Shown here in pieces: positions 33,566-42,652 of a stretch of 64,000 nucleotides of DNA. Below the pieces are notes generated by a model that worked only from the letters and a program-made list of their open reading frames with translations, was not told where the DNA came from and did no database searches. A program made the translations under genes and the position numbers. How positions within the stretch are numbered: position 1 is the stretch's first letter; the number at the start of each line of letters is the position of its first letter. Source of the DNA: Villigracilis sp024434165 (lineage in GTDB: Bacteria > Chloroflexota > Anaerolineae > Anaerolineales > Villigracilaceae); NCBI GenBank assembly GCA_030263665.1, contig SZPK01000001.1, positions 152,197-216,196 of the forward strand, given 5' to 3'.

Positions 33566-34966
33566 ATGGCAGAAAATTTCGATGTCGTTGTGATCGGCGC
33601 GGGACCCGCAGGGTATGTGGCGGCGATTCGCGCATCGCAGTTGAAACAGAAAGTGGCAATTGTGGACAGGCAATGGATGGGCGGCGTATGCTTGAACGTC
33701 GGGTGCATCCCGTCCAAATCCCTGCTCAAGAATGCAGAGGTGGCGCACACCCTGCGCGAACGCGGCAAGGATTTCGGCTTCTCGTTCGAGAATCTGAAAC
33801 TGGATTACGGCGTGGCGGTCAAGCGCTCGCGGCAGAACTCCGACCGGCTTACCAAAGGCGTTGGCTTCTTGATGAAGAAGAACAATATTGCCGTGTTCAT
33901 GGGCGAGGCGAAATTGAAGGCAAAGGATACACTCAGCGTCACCGATAAAGACGGCAAGGTGACTGAACTCAAGGCGAAGAATATCATCGTCGCCACGGGT
34001 GCGAGCGCGATGGTCCCGCCTGCATGGAAAGTGGACGGCGAAAAAGTGGTCACGTATCTGGAGGCGATCCTTCAGGAGAAACTACCCAAGTCGGTGATCG
34101 TCATCGGCTCCGGCGCGATTGGCGTGGAGTTCTCCACCATCTGGAGCGCCTACGGCGTGGACGTGACCATCGTGGAAATGCTGCCGCGCATGGTTCCGCT
34201 CGAAGATGAAGAAGTGTCGAAGGAACTCGAAAAGGAATTCAAGAAGCGAAAGATCAACGTCCTGACGGGGCACAAGGTCGAATCGGTCGAGGCGACCAAG
34301 ACAGGGGTGCAGGTAAAGGTATCCGCGGACGGAAAGGAAACCGTCCTCGAAGCGGAACAGGCATTGGTTGCCATCGGCTTCCGTCCGAACTCAAAAGGGC
34401 TGGGACTCGAAGAAGTAGGCGTGAAGATCAGCGAGCGCGGATTTATCGAAGTGAATGAAAAGATGCAGACCAACGTCCCCGGCATTTGGGCAATCGGCGA
34501 TGTGACCGGCAAACTGATGCTGGCGCACGTCGGCTCGGCAATGGGCATCGTCTGTGCGGAAAATATCGCAGGCGCGGAAACGGTCACCCTCGATTACGAA
34601 ATGATGCCGCGCGCCACGTATTCGTATCCGCAGGTGGCGTCGTTCGGTCTCACCGAGGCACAGGCGAAGGAACGCGGCTACGACGTGAAGATCGGACGCT
34701 TCCCCTTCCAGCCGAACGGCAAAGCGCTTGGTCTCGGTGATTACATGGGCTTCGTGAAGATCGTGATGGACGCCAAGTATGGCGAGATTTTGGGCGCACA
34801 CATGATCGGTCCCGAAGTGACCGAACTGCTGCCCGAACTGACCCTCGCGCGCATGATGGAATTGACCCCGCACGAGATCGCGCGCAACGTCCATGCGCAC
34901 CCAACACTCTCCGAAGCGATCATGGAGGCGGCGCACGGCGCAAGCGGCACGCCGATTCATATTTAA
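33566..34966 (+). CDS. lpdA: Dihydrolipoyl dehydrogenase (E3)
   Basis: A 466-residue flavoprotein. The N-terminal FAD motif VVIGAGPAGYVAA, redox disulfide CLNVGC in GGVCLNVGCIPSKSLL, NAD-binding VIGSGAIGVEF, second FAD motif WAIGDVTG and the C-terminal HAHPTLSEA with the catalytic His-Glu pair are all intact. It reoxidises the dihydrolipoyl group of E2 with NAD+. The start at 33566 follows AGGAG. It closes the E1-E2-E3 cluster but has its own likely promoter within a hairpin loop upstream. Confidence 0.93.
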   Translation: MAENFDVVVIGAGPAGYVAAIRASQLKQKVAIVDRQWMGGVCLNVGCIPSKSLLKNAEVAHTLRERGKDFGFSFENLKLDYGVAVKRSRQNSDRLTKGVGFLMKKNNIAVFMGEAKLKAKDTLSVTDKDGKVTELKAKNIIVATGASAMVPPAWKVDGEKVVTYLEAILQEKLPKSVIVIGSGAIGVEFSTIWSAYGVDVTIVEMLPRMVPLEDEEVSKELEKEFKKRKINVLTGHKVESVEATKTGVQVKVSADGKETVLEAEQALVAIGFRPNSKGLGLEEVGVKISERGFIEVNEKMQTNVPGIWAIGDVTGKLMLAHVGSAMGIVCAENIAGAETVTLDYEMMPRATYSYPQVASFGLTEAQAKERGYDVKIGRFPFQPNGKALGLGDYMGFVKIVMDAKYGEILGAHMIGPEVTELLPELTLARMMELTPHEIARNVHAHPTLSEAIMEAAHGASGTPIHI

Positions 34967-34970
34967 CTCA

Positions 34971-35108
34971 AGTTGCCACCTTCCAATAGATTTTCCAGGT
35001 TCCCCGCCCAAAGCCCTCACCCTGCCCCGATGGGAGAGGGGGAAGTCATCCCAGAATATATAACCTTGTTTGGGGTGAGGGAAGCCTCTTGAAACCAAGG
35101 TGGCAACT
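34971..35108. repeat. ~138-bp inverted-repeat element downstream of lpd
   Basis: Ends AGTTGCCACCTT (34971-34982) and AAGGTGGCAACT (35097-35108) form a perfect 12-bp inverted repeat. An inner pair CCCTCACCC / GGGTGAGGG is also present. The inner part belongs to the CCCTCACCC...GGGAGAGGG repeat type also seen in 9640-9960. Confidence 0.65.
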
Positions 35109-35130
35109 CGGGTTATTTAATCGAAAAACA

Positions 35131-35165
35131 GAACTCCGAGGCTTTCAAACCTCGGAGTTCTTTCA
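35131..35165. terminator. Bidirectional terminator between lpd and a lipoprotein gene
   Basis: GAACTCCGAGG (35131-35141) and its complement (35150-35160) form an 11-bp stem with an 8-base loop; T-rich on the right, A-rich (GAAAAACA) on the left, between convergent genes. Confidence 0.75.
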
Positions 35166-36107
35166 TTAAGGTTGGGAAAGAGGAAATGCACCCGAGCAGG
35201 TAAACCCGACCGGCGCTTGCGGCGGCGAGAAGTTGTACTGATCCACATAAAGCACTTCGTCAATCCCGGGACCCGTAATCCGATACGCATCCAGGATGGT
35301 GTCATTGCCGGGGAAGGACCCCTCCCTTTCGTATGTGAGGGCTTCGCCGTTGGGTCCGCGCAAGTGATTTAGATAAGCCTGCGCCCTGGAAGGTCCTTCA
35401 AATATATCGCCTCCCACCTGGATTGGGTTGGTTTCCGAATAACCATAGGTCGGGTCGCTGGAGACGGGACAGGCAACGCCGGCATCCACGAACTCGATTC
35501 GTTTGAGAAACGCTTCGAAGACGGCGCGGTGTTGGGTCTCCCAAATTGCGGCATCGCTGCCCAGGTTGGAGGTGGCAAGCCCAAACAGCACAAAATCGGC
35601 AGAGGGGGAAACCGCCACAGCCATCCCTTGCAGGGGGACGTCGCCTATTTTCCCTTTCACATCCACAGAAATCCCTTCCACACCGTTGATGGAGATCGCC
35701 GCCGGCTCGGAGGTCTCGAAGTTTCCGCCGCGTTGTTCAAGGCTTGCCAGATACCTTTCGATTACATCGGTCAGGGATTGGGAGGCATCGTACGCATCGC
35801 CCGCGAACGAAATGGTCAAAGACCTCTCTTCGTCTGAAATTATGATGACGTTGTTTTGAACCTCATGCAGGTATGGGTACGGCACGGAAACCGTGAATCC
35901 ATCCAGCGCGACGAGAAGGGAAATATCCCCAAGATCAACTTCAGGGACTCGAGTCGCCGTCGCTGTGGGAGCGGGGGTAAACGTCCGGGTGGGCGAAGGC
36001 GGGGGGAGCGGAGTCAGGCTCGGCGTCGGGGATGATGCGGGCGGGGTCAATGAACTGCATCCCGCCTGCAGCAAAATCAAAAGAGCAAGTATGAGTTTTC
36101 GTGTCAT
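35166..36107 (-). CDS. Secreted lipoprotein of unknown function
   Basis: A 313-residue protein with a lipoprotein signal peptide (LILALLILLQAGC; lipobox LQAGC) and then a Ser/Pro/Thr-rich linker (TPSLTPLPPPSPTRTFTPAP), common in Anaerolineae lipoproteins. The mature part (from about residue 55, VDLGDISLLVALDGFTVSVP) has two Cys (around 225 and near the C-terminus) and no motif I recognise. It is likely anchored in the membrane and extracytoplasmic. The start at 36107 has AGGAGGAAAG upstream. It is convergent to lpd and shares its terminator. Confidence 0.65.
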   Translation of the reverse strand: MTRKLILALLILLQAGCSSLTPPASSPTPSLTPLPPPSPTRTFTPAPTATATRVPEVDLGDISLLVALDGFTVSVPYPYLHEVQNNVIIISDEERSLTISFAGDAYDASQSLTDVIERYLASLEQRGGNFETSEPAAISINGVEGISVDVKGKIGDVPLQGMAVAVSPSADFVLFGLATSNLGSDAAIWETQHRAVFEAFLKRIEFVDAGVACPVSSDPTYGYSETNPIQVGGDIFEGPSRAQAYLNHLRGPNGEALTYEREGSFPGNDTILDAYRITGPGIDEVLYVDQYNFSPPQAPVGFTCSGAFPLSQP

Positions 36108-36308
36108 GCTTTCCTCCTGGAATTGAGATTGAACCCTCCTATATTTTACCTTATGCAAAATGCTGGGCTGGATGAGATTTCTTAAAATTTGTATAGTCAA
36201 CTTGAAATTTACCCCGGAGTGTGCTATTAACAGTCGTCACAATTTTTGAGCCTTTCGCCGGGAAAAACCTCAGGGATCCAGGATGCGAAAGCGGAATGAA
36301 GGTCAGAC

Positions 36309-37139
36309 ATGCATCGTGAACGAGTATCAGAAAACGTATTTTGGTTCCAGAGTGAGGTCTACGCGCAGGTCACAGCGGGCGTGATCGTCGGTCCGCAATG
36401 GGCGGTGGTGATTGATACGCTCGCCCTCCCGGAAGAATCCCTCACCATGCGCGAGTTCATCGAACACGAGTTGGGCGTGCAGGTGCGGTACATCATCAAC
36501 ACGCACTACCACGCCGACCACTGCTGGGGCAACTGCTTCTTCCCCGGCGCAACGGTCATCGGTCACTCCAGGTGCCGCGAGTATCTCATCGAATACGGCA
36601 TCCCATCGCTGGAGTCCTCTCAGAAACAAAACCCCGCCCTGCGGCAGGTCAAGATCGTCCCGCCGCACTTCACCTTCGACTCGGGCGAGCTGACCCTGCG
36701 CGTGGGCAAGAAGAACCTGATCATCTCCCACTCCCCCGGTCACAGCCCGGACGGCATCTCCGTCCTTGTGGAGGAAGACCGCGTTCTCTTTGCGGGCGAT
36801 GCGTTCATGCCCCTGCCCTATGTGGTGGACGGCGACGTGGACGATATGCTTGCCTCCGTCAAAAAGATCGGGCGCATGGGTCTCGAAAACATCATCCAGG
36901 GTCACGGCGACATCATCCTGCGCGGCGAGATTGACGCGGCGGTGAAGGAAAACCTCAACTACCTGAACAACATCAAGAAGGCTGTCAAAGCGGCGGGCAA
37001 GCGCAAAAACGCGGACGAACATCTCGAAGAGATCACCATCGAGGACTGCGGCAAGAGCCGCGTGTACCTCGGCGGTCTGGCGGAAACCCTGCACCGGCGC
37101 AACCTGCGGGCGCTTCACCAGCAGTTGAACGGTGAGTAA
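36309..37139 (+). CDS. MBL-fold metallohydrolase
   Basis: A 276-residue metallo-beta-lactamase-fold hydrolase. The metal motif is HYHADHCWGN (His66, His68, Asp70, His71), with additional ligands in SHSPGHSPDG (His) and LFAGDAFMP (Asp). It probably binds two zinc ions and hydrolyses an ester or thioester; the substrate is unknown. The ~170-base upstream region has no clear promoter. It is followed by a YqhA-like gene and others in the same direction. Confidence 0.82.
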   Translation: MHRERVSENVFWFQSEVYAQVTAGVIVGPQWAVVIDTLALPEESLTMREFIEHELGVQVRYIINTHYHADHCWGNCFFPGATVIGHSRCREYLIEYGIPSLESSQKQNPALRQVKIVPPHFTFDSGELTLRVGKKNLIISHSPGHSPDGISVLVEEDRVLFAGDAFMPLPYVVDGDVDDMLASVKKIGRMGLENIIQGHGDIILRGEIDAAVKENLNYLNNIKKAVKAAGKRKNADEHLEEITIEDCGKSRVYLGGLAETLHRRNLRALHQQLNGE

Positions 37140-37197
37140 ACTCGGAATGTTGCAGAGGACGACCGCGCTGCAACATTTTATTTTTTGGAGACCGGAT

Positions 37198-37650
37198 ATG
37201 AAGTCCATCATCGAACGTTCGAGATACCTTGCTGTCGTCGGGATTATTTCCCTGCTGATCGCCTCTTTCTCCGCCTTTGCCTGGGGAGCCATCAAGACGG
37301 TTTCGACTACGCTGTTGGTGATTCAGACTCTCGGCAGGGACGCCGGCATCACCATCGAACTGATCGAAATCCTCGACAGTTTCCTCATCGCCACCGCCAT
37401 TTTCATCTTTGCCGCCAGCCTGTACGAACTCTTCATCGGCAAACTGGACCTGCCCGAATGGATGCTGGCACACAACCTGTACGAACTGAAAGGGAAACTC
37501 AGCAGCATGATCGTGCTGGTGATGGCGGTTAAATTCCTGCAAAGACTGATCGGGGCGGAGGATGCGGCGGACCTGCTTCAGCGCGGCATTGCCACGGCGG
37601 TGGTGGCGGCGGCGTTGATCGCCTTTACCCATTTCGGAAAGAAGGATTGA
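37198..37650 (+). CDS. YqhA family (UPF0114) membrane protein
   Basis: A 150-residue protein with about four membrane helices (YLAVVGIISLLIASFSAFAW; DSFLIATAIFIFAASLYEL; SSMIVLVMAVKFLQ; ATAVVAAALIAFTHF). The signature ELFIGKLDLPEW is typical of the UPF0114/YqhA family, whose function is unknown. The start at 37198 is preferred over an upstream ATG because GGAG precedes it. It lies between the MBL-fold hydrolase gene and a small cysteine-peptidase-like gene. Confidence 0.8.
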   Translation: MKSIIERSRYLAVVGIISLLIASFSAFAWGAIKTVSTTLLVIQTLGRDAGITIELIEILDSFLIATAIFIFAASLYELFIGKLDLPEWMLAHNLYELKGKLSSMIVLVMAVKFLQRLIGAEDAADLLQRGIATAVVAAALIAFTHFGKKD

Positions 37651-37657
37651 GCCTGTC

Positions 37658-38233
37658 ATGTCCAGGTCGAACCGCTTGATGTCCGGGCTTCCCCCCTTTC
37701 AACAAGGCGGTCTGGATTCGCTTTGCGGTTTGTACAGCATCATCAACGCCGAACGCATCATCAACCGCACGTCGGACGATGCCACCCAGCAGTTATTCGA
37801 CGACCTCATCCATTACCTCTCGCGGCGGGGCTTGCTGACCAAATTTCTCATCAGCGGCATCATCCACACCGAGATGCTGGTCATATTGAACAAGGTGGTG
37901 GGCAAAAAGCGCATCTCCAATGTGCGCATCCCGTTTCGCGGCGTGCCCAACCCCGACCTGACCACCTTCTGGAAATCCATGCAACACTTTCTGGACGGCA
38001 CACCCGGGCGCGCGATCATCCTCGGTTTGCAGGGCTATCACGATCACTGGACGGTCATCGAAAAGATCACCAACCGTTCCATCCTGCTCTACGACTCGGC
38101 GCTCATCAAACGCCTGCCGCGTTCGTCCTGCACCACCGTCTACGCCACGTGGAAGCGCAAGCACGTCCTCCTCCCCGCGCAGACGTACTTCCTCTCGAAC
38201 GAAGTGCTCGATATCGGACAATATGACGTTTGA
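37658..38233 (+). CDS. Small papain-fold (C39-like) cysteine peptidase-like protein
   Basis: A 191-residue protein. The segment QQGGLDSLCGLYSIINA (Cys23) looks like the oxyanion Gln plus nucleophilic Cys of papain-fold peptidases, and GYHDHWTVIEK followed by ILLYDSA provides a His and a downstream Asp in the right order. No signal peptide, ABC domain or peptidoglycan-binding domain is visible, so it is not a bacteriocin exporter peptidase. The natural substrate is unknown. It lies seven bases behind the YqhA gene. I am fairly sure of the fold, less so of activity. Confidence 0.55.
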   Translation: MSRSNRLMSGLPPFQQGGLDSLCGLYSIINAERIINRTSDDATQQLFDDLIHYLSRRGLLTKFLISGIIHTEMLVILNKVVGKKRISNVRIPFRGVPNPDLTTFWKSMQHFLDGTPGRAIILGLQGYHDHWTVIEKITNRSILLYDSALIKRLPRSSCTTVYATWKRKHVLLPAQTYFLSNEVLDIGQYDV

Positions 38234-38283
38234 CCCCGCCCCCCTCCCATCCGAGGGACGGAAGCGGCAAATGGAGACAGGCA

Positions 38284-38646
38284 ATGACCATGGACCTCGC
38301 CCAATTCGCCAAAGAAGAGTACTGCTACCTCAGCACGCGCGGACGAAAAACCGGCAAGCCGCACGAAATCGAAATCTGGTTTGTTGTCAATGGGAATTCG
38401 CTTTATCTCATGTCCGGCGGCAGGGACAAATCCGATTGGGTGAAAAACCTGCTCAAAGACCCAAACGTCACCGTGCGAATCGCAGGGCAGACCTTCCCCG
38501 CCACGGCACGAATCGTGACCGACAAGGAGGAGGAAATGCAGGTGCGGGAACGGATGGCGGACAAATACAAGGAACGCGAACGAGACGGCTCCCTCAGCGA
38601 ATGGGCGCGCACCGCGCTGGTGGTGGGATTTGATCCTCGCGCCTGA
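38284..38646 (+). CDS. Deazaflavin-dependent nitroreductase-family (FDOR-like) protein
   Basis: A 120-residue split-barrel protein with the signature STRGRKTGKPHEIEIWFV, then MSGGRDKSDWVKNLLKDPNV, typical of the FDOR/Ddn-type flavin or F420-binding family. Such proteins reduce quinones or small electrophiles or bind heme; the cofactor cannot be decided here. The start at 38284 follows GGAGACAGG. Confidence 0.75.
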   Translation: MTMDLAQFAKEEYCYLSTRGRKTGKPHEIEIWFVVNGNSLYLMSGGRDKSDWVKNLLKDPNVTVRIAGQTFPATARIVTDKEEEMQVRERMADKYKERERDGSLSEWARTALVVGFDPRA

Positions 38647-38742
38647 TCTGTGTATGTCACTCCCTACCCCCTATTACCTATGACCCATGTTCCATTCGCC
38701 ATTTCCCTATAAAATACCTCCGACACACAAGGAGAACAACGC

Positions 38743-40077
38743 ATGGGCGTCATGATGCAAACCTTCTACTGGGACTGCCCCAGGGAGGATAACAAAGAAT
38801 TCCAATGGTGGAAAACCATCACCCGCGAAATCCCTCACCTTGCGAAAGTGGGCTTTACTTCGCTGTGGCTTCCCCCGGTGCACAAAGCCGCGAACCTGGC
38901 GGGACCCTCGATGGGCTACGACCCGTACGATTTCTACGACCTGGGCGAGTTCGACCAGAAGGGAAGCGTCCCAACCTGGTTTGGCACGCGCTCCGAGCTG
39001 GAGTCGCTCATTTCAACGGCACACAGCCATCAGTTAAGCGTGATCGCGGATATGGTCCTCAATCACAACTCCGGGGCGGATGCGCAGGAGGTCAATCCCA
39101 TCACCGGGCAGCCGCGCTGGACTCTCTTCAACCCTAAAAGCGGAAAGTTCCCGCGCAACTGGGAATGTTTTCATCCCAGCATGTACGAGAGCTGGGATGA
39201 GATGACCTTCGGTGACATGCCCGATCTTTCGCACCGCAACCCGTATGTGTATGCCGAACTGCTCAAACTCGCGCGCTGGCTCATCGAGGAAATCGGTTTC
39301 GACGGCTTTCGCTACGACTTCGTCAAGGGCTATGGCGCGAACACCATCACCGCCATTCAGGAATACCGCTACATGAAGAACGGTGCGTATTTCAGACCCT
39401 ACGGCGTGGCAGAATATTGGGACAATGCCACCAACACGCTTCATTGGGTGAATGCTGCGAATTTCTCCAACACCAATCCGGTGGATGCATTCGATTTTCC
39501 GCTGCGCGAACTGCTCAAAGGCTTGTGCGATTCGTATGGCTTCAGTTTGAAAAGCCTTGTGTACGGCGACACGATTTTGAAAGCCCAGCCGCAGACCACC
39601 GTCACCTTCGTCGAAAATCATGACCTGCGCGATGAGGGCCGCCCCATTGCCAATGACAAACTGCTTGCCTACTCCTACATCATGACCCACGAAGGTTATC
39701 CCTGCGTCTTTTGGAAGGACTACTTCAATTACAACCTCGCCCTGCGCGATTCGCCCAACGGCATTGACGCGCTCGTGGGCGTGCATGAAAAATTCGCAGG
39801 CGGCGAGACTTCAATTCTATATCTCTCCGACGATCTCTACATCATGCAGAGGGGCGGCTATGGAAACCAGCCCGGCTTGATCTACGTGCTGAACAATCGC
39901 GGGGATGGCTGGCGCGGCGAGTGGGTGACAACGAAATGGGCAAACGCCTCATTCCGACCCGCTGCCTGGTGGGGCAAATATGACCTTTCCCACCCCGCCG
40001 ACCAATCCACCGGTCCCGACGGGCGCGGTCAATTCTTTGCCCCCGCGCGCGGATTTGCCGTGTATGTGACGAGATAG
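38743..40077 (+). CDS. Alpha-amylase family glycoside hydrolase (GH13)
   Basis: A 444-residue GH13 enzyme without a signal peptide, so probably cytoplasmic. Visible conserved regions: MVLNHN (region I), DGFRYDFVKG with nucleophile Asp192, GVAEYWD with acid/base Glu224, and VTFVENHD with Asp294. MMQTFYWDCP at the N-terminus is typical of the maltohexaose-type/intracellular alpha-amylases (GH13_5-like). It would cleave alpha-1,4-glucan inside the cell. AGGAGAAC is present before the ATG; a TATAAA motif at ~38708 could be the promoter. Confidence 0.9.
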   Translation: MGVMMQTFYWDCPREDNKEFQWWKTITREIPHLAKVGFTSLWLPPVHKAANLAGPSMGYDPYDFYDLGEFDQKGSVPTWFGTRSELESLISTAHSHQLSVIADMVLNHNSGADAQEVNPITGQPRWTLFNPKSGKFPRNWECFHPSMYESWDEMTFGDMPDLSHRNPYVYAELLKLARWLIEEIGFDGFRYDFVKGYGANTITAIQEYRYMKNGAYFRPYGVAEYWDNATNTLHWVNAANFSNTNPVDAFDFPLRELLKGLCDSYGFSLKSLVYGDTILKAQPQTTVTFVENHDLRDEGRPIANDKLLAYSYIMTHEGYPCVFWKDYFNYNLALRDSPNGIDALVGVHEKFAGGETSILYLSDDLYIMQRGGYGNQPGLIYVLNNRGDGWRGEWVTTKWANASFRPAAWWGKYDLSHPADQSTGPDGRGQFFAPARGFAVYVTR

Positions 40078-40143
40078 TATCTTACAAGTGAAATCCTTGC
40101 GTCGCGCGGTGCGGTGGCGGCATTTTTCGTGCAAGAATTTTTT

Positions 40144-40205
40144 ACCACAAAGTACACGACGGGGAATTAAGGTTTTCCTTTGTGCGCCGTCGTGACCTTT
40201 GTGGT
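40144..40205. repeat. Inverted word-repeat hairpin after the amylase gene
   Basis: ACCACAAAG...CACGACGG (40144-40162) pairs with CCGTCGTG...CTTTGTGGT (40187-40205), giving a 19-bp stem with two mismatches. The words CACAAAG / CTTTGTG also make up the array at 56738-56832. It may act as a terminator or an insertion of the same repeat class. Confidence 0.65.
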
Positions 40206-40302
40206 TGAATCCTTTTTGGTTTCGGCTCGTCCGGGTTAGGGTCTCAAAGAACGGCCCAATAAGGTGCAATCTTCCTATCACGAATTCCTGCGCATTCGGC
40301 TG

Positions 40303-40308
40303 TATAAT
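40303..40308 (+). promoter_or_regulatory. -10 box, leaderless candidate, before the PAS/HD-GYP gene
   Basis: A perfect TATAAT six bases before an ATG (40315) that opens a 18-codon reading frame ending at the start region of the PAS/HD-GYP gene. Confidence 0.45.
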
Positions 40309-40314
40309 CGTTAC

Positions 40315-40371
40315 ATGGGTAAGCTCAATCAGGATGTTACACCCCGATTGGGCTTATTTATTGCCTGTTGA
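40315..40371 (+). CDS. Possible 18-residue leader peptide upstream of the PAS/HD-GYP gene
   Basis: A short open frame (MGKLNQDVTPRLGLFIAC) starting six bases after a perfect TATAAT. It contains an inverted pair (AAGCTCAATC / GATTGGGCTT) that could form a hairpin, and its stop overlaps an in-frame TTG of the next gene. It may be a translated leader or just part of the 5' untranslated region. Confidence 0.25.
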   Translation: MGKLNQDVTPRLGLFIAC

Positions 40372-40400
40372 TTCCATGCAGCTTACATACAGGACGATCA

Positions 40401-42536
40401 ATGAGTGCAGAGAGCGCCGAACGAGTCTTCAGCAAAATAATCGAGGCAATTCCGGATGCCGCAATTGTCACAGACCGGCAGGGGGCAATTATCGGGTTGA
40501 ACTCCCATGCGCAGGAATATCTCGGCTACTCCATCAGGGACCTGGCGGGGCAAAAGGTGGATGTCCTGGTCTCTCCCGCCGCCAGAAATACCCATACGAA
40601 ACAGCGCCAGGCATTCTATAAGAATCCCAGAGCCCGCCGCATGGGCGAACGGAAGGAACTGACCATCCTGCACAGGGACGGGACATTGATGCCGGTGGAT
40701 ATAAGCCTGAGCCCGTTGGAAATCGAGGGGAAACTTTACGTCCTGGCGGTCATTCACGACATCCGCATACACAAGGAGATGGAAGCGGCGCTCAAGGAGG
40801 GCGAGGAAAAATACCGCCTGCTGGTGGAAAACGCCTCCGAGGTCTTTTACCAAATCCAACTCGCCGATGACCCAAAAGACTGGAAAGCGCTCTACGTGAG
40901 CCAGCAGATAAACGATGTGATGGGCGTCAGCCAGACGGATTTTGCCGCCGACCTGCAACTATGGCTGCGATCCATTCACCCGGAAGACCTGCCCAATTTT
41001 ACAAAAGCCACCCAGGAGATCATCGCAATCGGCGAAAAGAAACTTCGGGTCTACCGCCTGCTCAACCGCTGCACCGGCGAGTACCGCTTCATCGAAGACC
41101 AGGTCGTCCCCCGTTTTGATGAACATGGACGGGTCGTCGGCTTTCAGGGCGCGATGCGCGATGTCACCGAAAGGGAACTCAACACCAGGGCGATCCAGAC
41201 CCTCACCGACCAACTTCAACATTACCTGACGAAAAGTCCCACCATTACCTACGCCTTGCAGGTCAAAGACCGCATCTGGGTCCCCATGTGGAAGAGCGAA
41301 AACATCTATCGCATCCTCGGTTACAGCGTGGAAGAGTCGCTCAGCAGCACATGGTGGGAGACCGCCATCCATCCCGACGACCTCGAAGCCGCGCTTGCCC
41401 GCGCGCCCGAACTGTACGAAAACGATTCCCTCGTTCGCGAGTATCGCTTCGTGCGCAAGGATGGCTCGATCATCTGGGTGCATGACGAAATGCGCCTCAT
41501 CCGGGACCGGGACGGGAATCCAATCGAAGCGATTGGCAGCTGGACCGACATTACCGAACGGAAGAAGATGGAGGAAGCCCTGCTCGCCAGCGAGGAGAAC
41601 CTGAGCAACATCGTAAACTCCGCCCCCTTCGGCGCGCTGATCTACGAACTGGGGGAGCACGACCGCATCAAACTGATCAACGTGAATGATACCGCCTGTC
41701 AGGTCCTGGACATGGACCGCGAAACCCTGTTGAGCGTCAACATCGAAGAGGCTTTCCCCGCGCTCGCCCGCACCGAGGTGCCGCTGCGGTTGAGGGAGGT
41801 CATCCGCGCCAGGACAAAATACAACGTGGATCAAATCCGGTATTTGGATCAGAACATTAACGGGGTTTTCGAACTTCACGCGGTTCCGCTCGGAGTGAAC
41901 GTGGCGGCGATCTTCTTTCGCAACATCTCCGACCTGGCGCGAGCCTACGAAGAAACCCTGGAAGGCTGGTCGCGCGCGATGGATTATCGCGACAAGGAAA
42001 CGGAAGGTCATACCCAGCGCGTCACCCAAATGACCATCGCCATTGCCCAGGCAATGGGATTAACCGACACCGAAATCATGCACATGCGCCGCGGCGCGCT
42101 CCTGCACGACATGGGTAAAATGGCGATCCCCGACAACATCCTCCTCAAAACAAGCGCCCTCACCGGGGAAGAATGGACGATCATGCGCCGCCATCCTGAA
42201 TTCGCCTACGAAATGCTGCGTTCGATCTCGTTCCTGCGCCAGGCGCTTGAAATCCCCTACTGCCACCACGAAAAATGGGACGGCACCGGCTACCCGCGCG
42301 GGCTGAAAGGCGAAGAGATCCCCCTCTCCGCACGCATCTTCGCCGTTGCAGATGTGTGGGACGCCCTGCGCTACGACCGCCCCTACAGAAAAGGCTGGTC
42401 CTCCGAAAAAGTGCTGGAATACATCCGCGAGCAATCCGGCAGGCACTTCGACCCGCGTGTGGTGGAGGTCTTCCTGCAAATCGAAAAGACGCTAACCGGC
42501 TCGGATCAACAAGTCTCCCCGTCGTCATCCACGTAA
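40401..42536 (+). CDS. PAS-domain sensor with C-terminal HD-GYP phosphodiesterase domain
   Basis: A 711-residue cytoplasmic signalling protein. PAS domains are seen at about 10-130 (IPDAAIVTDRQGAIIGLN), 140-270 (LVENASEVFYQIQLADD), 290-400 (ending GSWTDITERKKMEE) and ~400-515. The HD-GYP domain follows, with LLHDMGKMAIPD (His569, Asp570) and DGTGYP (627-632), both complete. It would hydrolyse cyclic di-GMP in response to a ligand or redox signal sensed by the PAS domains. No membrane segment is seen. An in-frame TTG at 40368 is an alternative start; ATG 40401 is chosen because of the AGGAC upstream. Confidence 0.87.
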   Translation: MSAESAERVFSKIIEAIPDAAIVTDRQGAIIGLNSHAQEYLGYSIRDLAGQKVDVLVSPAARNTHTKQRQAFYKNPRARRMGERKELTILHRDGTLMPVDISLSPLEIEGKLYVLAVIHDIRIHKEMEAALKEGEEKYRLLVENASEVFYQIQLADDPKDWKALYVSQQINDVMGVSQTDFAADLQLWLRSIHPEDLPNFTKATQEIIAIGEKKLRVYRLLNRCTGEYRFIEDQVVPRFDEHGRVVGFQGAMRDVTERELNTRAIQTLTDQLQHYLTKSPTITYALQVKDRIWVPMWKSENIYRILGYSVEESLSSTWWETAIHPDDLEAALARAPELYENDSLVREYRFVRKDGSIIWVHDEMRLIRDRDGNPIEAIGSWTDITERKKMEEALLASEENLSNIVNSAPFGALIYELGEHDRIKLINVNDTACQVLDMDRETLLSVNIEEAFPALARTEVPLRLREVIRARTKYNVDQIRYLDQNINGVFELHAVPLGVNVAAIFFRNISDLARAYEETLEGWSRAMDYRDKETEGHTQRVTQMTIAIAQAMGLTDTEIMHMRRGALLHDMGKMAIPDNILLKTSALTGEEWTIMRRHPEFAYEMLRSISFLRQALEIPYCHHEKWDGTGYPRGLKGEEIPLSARIFAVADVWDALRYDRPYRKGWSSEKVLEYIREQSGRHFDPRVVEVFLQIEKTLTGSDQQVSPSSST

Positions 42537-42652
42537 CAATAATCGCCCTGGAACATCTGCCAGTCGCGGACAAATCTCCTCAACTCCTTGAGATACGCCG
42601 CAATTTCCGCTTCTCCGCTGACCATGCGCGCATTGTCCATCAGCGCCGGCAT
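42506..42652 (-). pseudogene. Possible remnant of an unknown gene, C-terminal fragment
   Basis: A 48-codon open frame (MPALMDNARMVSGEAE..., ending DDDGETC) on the minus strand that overlaps the end of the HD-GYP gene. Its composition looks protein-like, and its left neighbour is a broken DUF3592 gene on the other strand, so this may be a gene fragment left by a rearrangement. Weak evidence. Confidence 0.25.

Noticed and set aside
36130..36308. Riboswitch before the MBL-fold gene
   Set aside because: The segment has some short stems (GCGAAAGCGG) but does not fit fluoride, cyclic di-GMP, guanidine or other consensus cores that I know.
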